Part shown: positions 60,469 through 64,000 of the stretch, piece after piece
Layout: each line of letters opens with the position of its first letter
How positions within the stretch are numbered: the stretch's first letter is position 1
Source of the DNA: Limibacillus halophilus
GTDB lineage: Bacteria > Pseudomonadota > Alphaproteobacteria > Kiloniellales > CECT-8803
Length of the DNA: 64,000 bases
Direction: 5' to 3'
NCBI RefSeq assembly: GCF_014191775.1
Contig: NZ_JACHXA010000004.1
Span: forward strand, 62,001-126,000
Notes under the pieces: model-generated
The model's database searches: none
The model's input: only the letters and a program-made list of their open reading frames with translations
Told to the model about the DNA's origin: nothing
Position numbers and translations under genes: made by a program

Positions 60469-61206
60469 TCAATCGCTCAGAACGCGGTCTAGCCAACCGA
60501 GTAAACCGCCGCTTGCGATGGGCTCCAGGGGCTGTGCCGTGGGCGTGGATGTGTTCGGCCGTTTGCGTTCGCGCGGTGGCAGGTACTTGTTGGTTGGTTT
60601 GTAGCCCATTTCCGGCATCAGATCGTACCCGTCTCTGTCAGCGACCATTCGAGAAACCTCTGATTCGGGATCGCCGAGATCGCCGAAATGCCGGGCGCTG
60701 GCGGGGCAGGTGCGTACGCAAGCCGGTTGGCGCTCTTCTTCTGCGATGTTCTCGTTGTAAATTCGGTCAATGCAAAGCGTACATTTGCGCATCACCTGTT
60801 CGCCCGGGTCCATCTCTCTGGCGCCGTAAGGGCAAGCCCAGGCGCAAAGGCCGCACCCGATGCACTTGTCTTCTTCGACCAAGACAATTCCATCTTCCGA
60901 CCGTTTGTAGGAAGCGCCAGTCGGACAGACCGTCACACAGGCGGGTTCTTCGCAGTGCAGACAAGATTTTGGGAAATGCACGGTGCGCCCGTCGCAGCCT
61001 TCGCCTGCTTCGAAGCTGTGTACGCGGTTCAGCCAAGCGCCAGCAGGATCGGCACCATAGGCCGAAACGTCGGTGAGCGGTCCCGGATAGCCACCTGTGT
61101 TCCATTCCTTGCAATTGACCACGCAAGCGTGGCATCCGACGCAGATGTCCAAGTCGATGACTAGGCCAAGTTTCTTCGGCCCGGGATTTGTCGGGAGACT
61201 GGTCAT
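60469..61206 (-). CDS. soeB: Sulfite dehydrogenase iron-sulfur subunit SoeB
   Basis: 245 aa, cytoplasmic, with four cysteine clusters for four [4Fe-4S] centres: CVGCHACVVNC, CLHCEEPACVTVCP, CIGCGLCAWACP and CTLCIDRIYNE..CVRTCP. LVIDLDICVGCHACVVNCKEW and FPKSCLHCE, ending GYKPTNKYLPPR, match the SoeB pattern of roseobacters and Allochromatium more closely than DmsB. It overlaps soeA by 4 bp. Confidence 0.82.
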   Translation of the reverse strand: MTSLPTNPGPKKLGLVIDLDICVGCHACVVNCKEWNTGGYPGPLTDVSAYGADPAGAWLNRVHSFEAGEGCDGRTVHFPKSCLHCEEPACVTVCPTGASYKRSEDGIVLVEEDKCIGCGLCAWACPYGAREMDPGEQVMRKCTLCIDRIYNENIAEEERQPACVRTCPASARHFGDLGDPESEVSRMVADRDGYDLMPEMGYKPTNKYLPPRERKRPNTSTPTAQPLEPIASGGLLGWLDRVLSD

Positions 61207-64000
61207 CGTTTTCCTCCCTTTTTGCCATATGCCACCGTTTCGGGAGCTCTGGGCATCCCGGGAGGTCGCTTGAAGGCTTTGCGCTTGAGTGCGGTTTCCT
61301 CGAACCCTGGTTTTTCAGCTTTCTTTATACGTACTCGTAAGTCATACCAAGCGGCCTGTCCTGTAACCGGGTCGGACGCGGCGTAGCGATAGCCGCTGCC
61401 CTGTTCGGGGAGTAGTTCATCGATCAGGTGATTCAGCAGAAAGCCGCGGGTGCTTTCCGGCGCATCCTTGTCGAGGTTCCAGGCACCAGCACGCTTTCCA
61501 ATGGCGTTCCAGGTCCAAACCGTCTTGGCGTTCACGCCTTGCATTATCTTTGTTGGGGCTTTGATCTTTCCGTGCCGGCTTTCAACCCAAACCCAATCAT
61601 CTGCCTTCAGCTCAAGCTCCTGGGCTAAGGATTCCGGGACGAAGAGCACGTTGTGGCCATGAATCTGGCGCAACCAGGCATTCTGCGATCCCCAGGAATG
61701 ATACATCGCCATCGGCCGTTGACTCACGGCATGGAGTGGAAAGTCATCGGCTGTCCGGGTTTCATCCTCCAGCGGGGGGTACCAGAAGGGTAGCGGATCG
61801 AAGTAACGGCGCAGACGTTCACGCTCGCGTTCGGGGGGCAGAACATCGCCATGACCGTCTGCTGCAAGCCGGAACTTTTGCAAGGGCTCGACGTAGAGCT
61901 GCAGGACCACAGGCGCGGCTTCCGTCATGAAACCCATGGACTTCGCCCAATCGAGGTAAGCCTGGTTGGCGAATTTAAAGTAATGCCCTTCCTCGGGGAT
62001 ATCGTGCCGCCAGAAGCATCCGTTCTCTATGTAGCGATCGAGTTGGTTAGGGTTGGGCGCGCCGACACCCTGTGCATCACCGTTCTCGCCGCGCCATCCC
62101 GCAAGCGGACCGATACCTGGTTTGCGTTGATGCTGGGTAATGTACTGTTTGTACCCCTCCGGAAATTTTTCCGAGCCGTCTTCGTTTGTCATCCCGGGCA
62201 AGCCAAGTCGATAGCCGAGATGGATCAGCACATCCTGGAAGGGGCGGACATCACGGTCGGGCGTCAAAACGGGCTGGCGAATTGCGTCGGCTGCGGCCTC
62301 GGCACTGCCGATCGGGCGGTCCAGCAAGGAAATGCAGTCCCATCGTTCCAGATAAGTCGTATCCGGCAGTACAAGGTCAGCGTAGGGCACCGTTTCAGAA
62401 TAGAAGGCGTCGGAGTAGATCACGTGTGGAATGCGATATTCACCGGTTTCGGGATCCTTGTCGGTCAACATCGAGACGGTGCCGCCGGTGTTCATGGCTG
62501 AGTTCCAGGCCATGTTGGCCATGTAGAGGAACAAGGTATCAACCGGGTAGGGATCACCCTTCCACGCGTTGGTGATGACCATATGCATCAACCCGTGGGC
62601 AGACAGAGGATTCTCCCATGAGAACGCCTTATCGATGCGCTGCGGCTTTCCGTCCGGTCCCACGAGCAGATCTTCGGGGCCCTGCACGAAGCCAAGCGGC
62701 GGACCGGGCAGGGGCTGTCGCGGGTTCACCTGGCCTGGCTTGCCAGCTGGTTTGACCGGCGGTGGCGCGGACTGCGGGAACGGCGGCTTGTAACGGAAGC
62801 TGCCGGGGCTATCGATGGCTCCCAGCAGCATTTGCAATAGATGCAAGGCGCGGCAGGTATGAAAACCGTTCGAATGGGCCGAAATACCACGCATGGCATG
62901 CAGGGCCACGGGTCTGCCGACCATGCGTTCATGACGGACGCCACGCCAATCGGTCCAGGGCTGCTCGATCACCACGGTTTGGCTGAACGCGGCTTCGGCG
63001 ATCTCCGCGGCAATACGACGGATCGTATCGGCAGGCAAGCCGGTTCGCTCGGCCACAGCTTCCGGGGCGTACTCCGCGGTCAGATACTTCTCAGCCAAGA
63101 GATAGAATACAGGCTTTGCCTGCCGGCCATCAGGTAACGTCACGGTTTCCCTTAAATCGGGCACGACTCCGTCACTGTCCCATGGTAACGCGGCCGCCTG
63201 TTTCTGATCCCATACCAGGGGCTTTCCGTCGGCGTCGCGAGCGAACAAGCCGTGGGAACTACTGCCGGGAGCATCGATGACCAACCAAGGAGCGTTCGTG
63301 TAGGATTTGAGGAATTCTTTGTCGATTTTTCCTGCGCTCAGGAGTTCATGAACCAGGGAGAGGGCAAAGAGGCCATCACTTCCCGGCGTAATTGGCAACC
63401 ATTCGTCAGCGATGGCGGAATATCCTGTCCGCACGGGATTCACCGAGACGAACTTCGCACCGTTTGCACGCAACTTACTTAGGCCGATCTTGATAGGATT
63501 GGAGTCGTGATCTTCAGCCACGCCAAACATCATGAAAAACCGACTGTGCTCCCAGTCCGGTTCGCCAAACTCCCAAAAGCTGCCGCCGATGGAATAGAGA
63601 CCACCTGCTGCCATGTTGACCGAGCAGAAGCCACCGTGAGCCGCAAAATTTGGCGTACCGAATTGCGAAGCCCACCAGGCCGTCAGGCTCTGGCTCTGAT
63701 CGCGTCCGGTGAAAAAGGCAAGCTTACGGGGGTCTTCATTGCGGATCGCGGACAACCAACCGGTTGCGATCCCCAGTGCCTCGTCCCACTCGATCTCCTC
63801 GAACTCCCCAGAGCCGCGTGGACCCACGCGCTTTAAGGGTTTGCGCAGCTTGGCCGGGCTTTCCTGGTGCATGATCCCGGCGGAGCCCTTGGCACATAAG
63901 ACCCCCTTGTTGATCGGATGATCGGGGTTGCCTTCGATGTAACGAATACCGCCATCTTTGAGGTGGACGCGGATACCGCAACGACAAGCGCACATATAGC
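61203..64000 (-). CDS. soeA: Sulfite dehydrogenase molybdopterin subunit SoeA, 5' end cut off
   Basis: At least 932 residues are visible; the start lies beyond the window. The first visible Met is internal: the motif YMCACRC is part of an iron-sulfur site, and the codon at the very edge is compatible with the missing cysteine (xGC), so CxxCxxxC plus a later C34 form a [4Fe-4S] site. C124 (GGFCSVNM, counted from that Met) is the probable Mo ligand, as in the PsrA/PhsA/SoeA branch. The C-terminus has the molybdopterin-dinucleotide domain. A Tat signal, absent in true SoeA, cannot be assessed. Polysulfide or thiosulfate reductase is the alternative. Confidence 0.8.
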   Translation of the reverse strand, partial: YMCACRCGIRVHLKDGGIRYIEGNPDHPINKGVLCAKGSAGIMHQESPAKLRKPLKRVGPRGSGEFEEIEWDEALGIATGWLSAIRNEDPRKLAFFTGRDQSQSLTAWWASQFGTPNFAAHGGFCSVNMAAGGLYSIGGSFWEFGEPDWEHSRFFMMFGVAEDHDSNPIKIGLSKLRANGAKFVSVNPVRTGYSAIADEWLPITPGSDGLFALSLVHELLSAGKIDKEFLKSYTNAPWLVIDAPGSSSHGLFARDADGKPLVWDQKQAAALPWDSDGVVPDLRETVTLPDGRQAKPVFYLLAEKYLTAEYAPEAVAERTGLPADTIRRIAAEIAEAAFSQTVVIEQPWTDWRGVRHERMVGRPVALHAMRGISAHSNGFHTCRALHLLQMLLGAIDSPGSFRYKPPFPQSAPPPVKPAGKPGQVNPRQPLPGPPLGFVQGPEDLLVGPDGKPQRIDKAFSWENPLSAHGLMHMVITNAWKGDPYPVDTLFLYMANMAWNSAMNTGGTVSMLTDKDPETGEYRIPHVIYSDAFYSETVPYADLVLPDTTYLERWDCISLLDRPIGSAEAAADAIRQPVLTPDRDVRPFQDVLIHLGYRLGLPGMTNEDGSEKFPEGYKQYITQHQRKPGIGPLAGWRGENGDAQGVGAPNPNQLDRYIENGCFWRHDIPEEGHYFKFANQAYLDWAKSMGFMTEAAPVVLQLYVEPLQKFRLAADGHGDVLPPERERERLRRYFDPLPFWYPPLEDETRTADDFPLHAVSQRPMAMYHSWGSQNAWLRQIHGHNVLFVPESLAQELELKADDWVWVESRHGKIKAPTKIMQGVNAKTVWTWNAIGKRAGAWNLDKDAPESTRGFLLNHLIDELLPEQGSGYRYAASDPVTGQAAWYDLRVRIKKAEKPGFEETALKRKAFKRPPGMPRAPETVAYGKKGGKR

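Overview
The window looks like a chromosomal segment of an alphaproteobacterium, most likely a Rhodospirillales/Kiloniellales-type or roseobacter-like marine heterotroph. This is inferred from gene content: soxBDAG sarcosine oxidase, a SoeABC-type sulfite dehydrogenase, TRAP uptake, paired BKACE enzymes, an RHH_4-type regulator and a DUF1491 protein. Composition is moderately GC-rich and genes are packed into operons with many 4-base overlaps. No rRNA, tRNA, CRISPR, phage or insertion sequence was seen.

Layout. 1-6.3 kb: the end of a META-domain protein, then molybdate (modABC) and tungstate (tupBCA) importers either side of one regulator with an excisionase-type HTH and a PBP-like sensor. 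A perfect 10-bp-arm palindrome sits between modA and the regulator. 6.4-13.9 kb: an SDR enzyme, an AmgK-like sugar kinase, an MFS carrier, a nitrilase-BKACE pair, a DAO-type oxidase and an RpiR regulator. 14.0-20.9 kb: soxBDAG, a PfkB kinase and a 2OG-Fe(II) oxygenase. 20.9-26.0 kb: a TRAP transporter (dctPQM) with an amidase and a small membrane protein. 26.0-26.5 kb is non-coding.

26.5-38.1 kb is the most distinctive block. It is a complete type I secretion and surface-adhesin locus: a TolC outer-membrane channel, an unknown 110-aa protein, a ribbon-helix-helix/PAS regulator, a 1213-aa RTX/VCBS adhesin with a duplicated N-terminal module, a small lipoprotein, a small membrane protein, an ABC exporter with a degenerate C39 domain, an HlyD adaptor and a LapG-like periplasmic cysteine protease. 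It resembles the Pseudomonas Lap retention-release system, but no LapD-type c-di-GMP receptor is present in the window. The RHH-PAS protein, with a 14-bp palindrome in its divergent promoter region, is a candidate local controller.

38.3-49.8 kb: an oligopeptide-type ABC importer, an HSL-family esterase, a persulfide-dioxygenase-like MBL protein, a GMC oxidoreductase, a solitary ccmC, a GST and a zinc alcohol dehydrogenase. 49.8-58.4 kb: a seven-gene operon of polyamine-type ABC importer, class III aminotransferase, BKACE and acetylpolyamine-amidohydrolase-like deacetylase, divergent from a LysR regulator. The chemistry fits uptake, deacetylation, transamination to a beta-keto acid and BKACE cleavage of an acetylated amine or beta-amino acid. 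Two of these genes carry short AT-rich, rare-codon patches. 58.4-64.0 kb: DUF1491, rsmI and soeCBA, with soeA running off the right end. The Mo/W importers would supply metal for SoeA, and the persulfide dioxygenase could supply its sulfite; both links are inferences.
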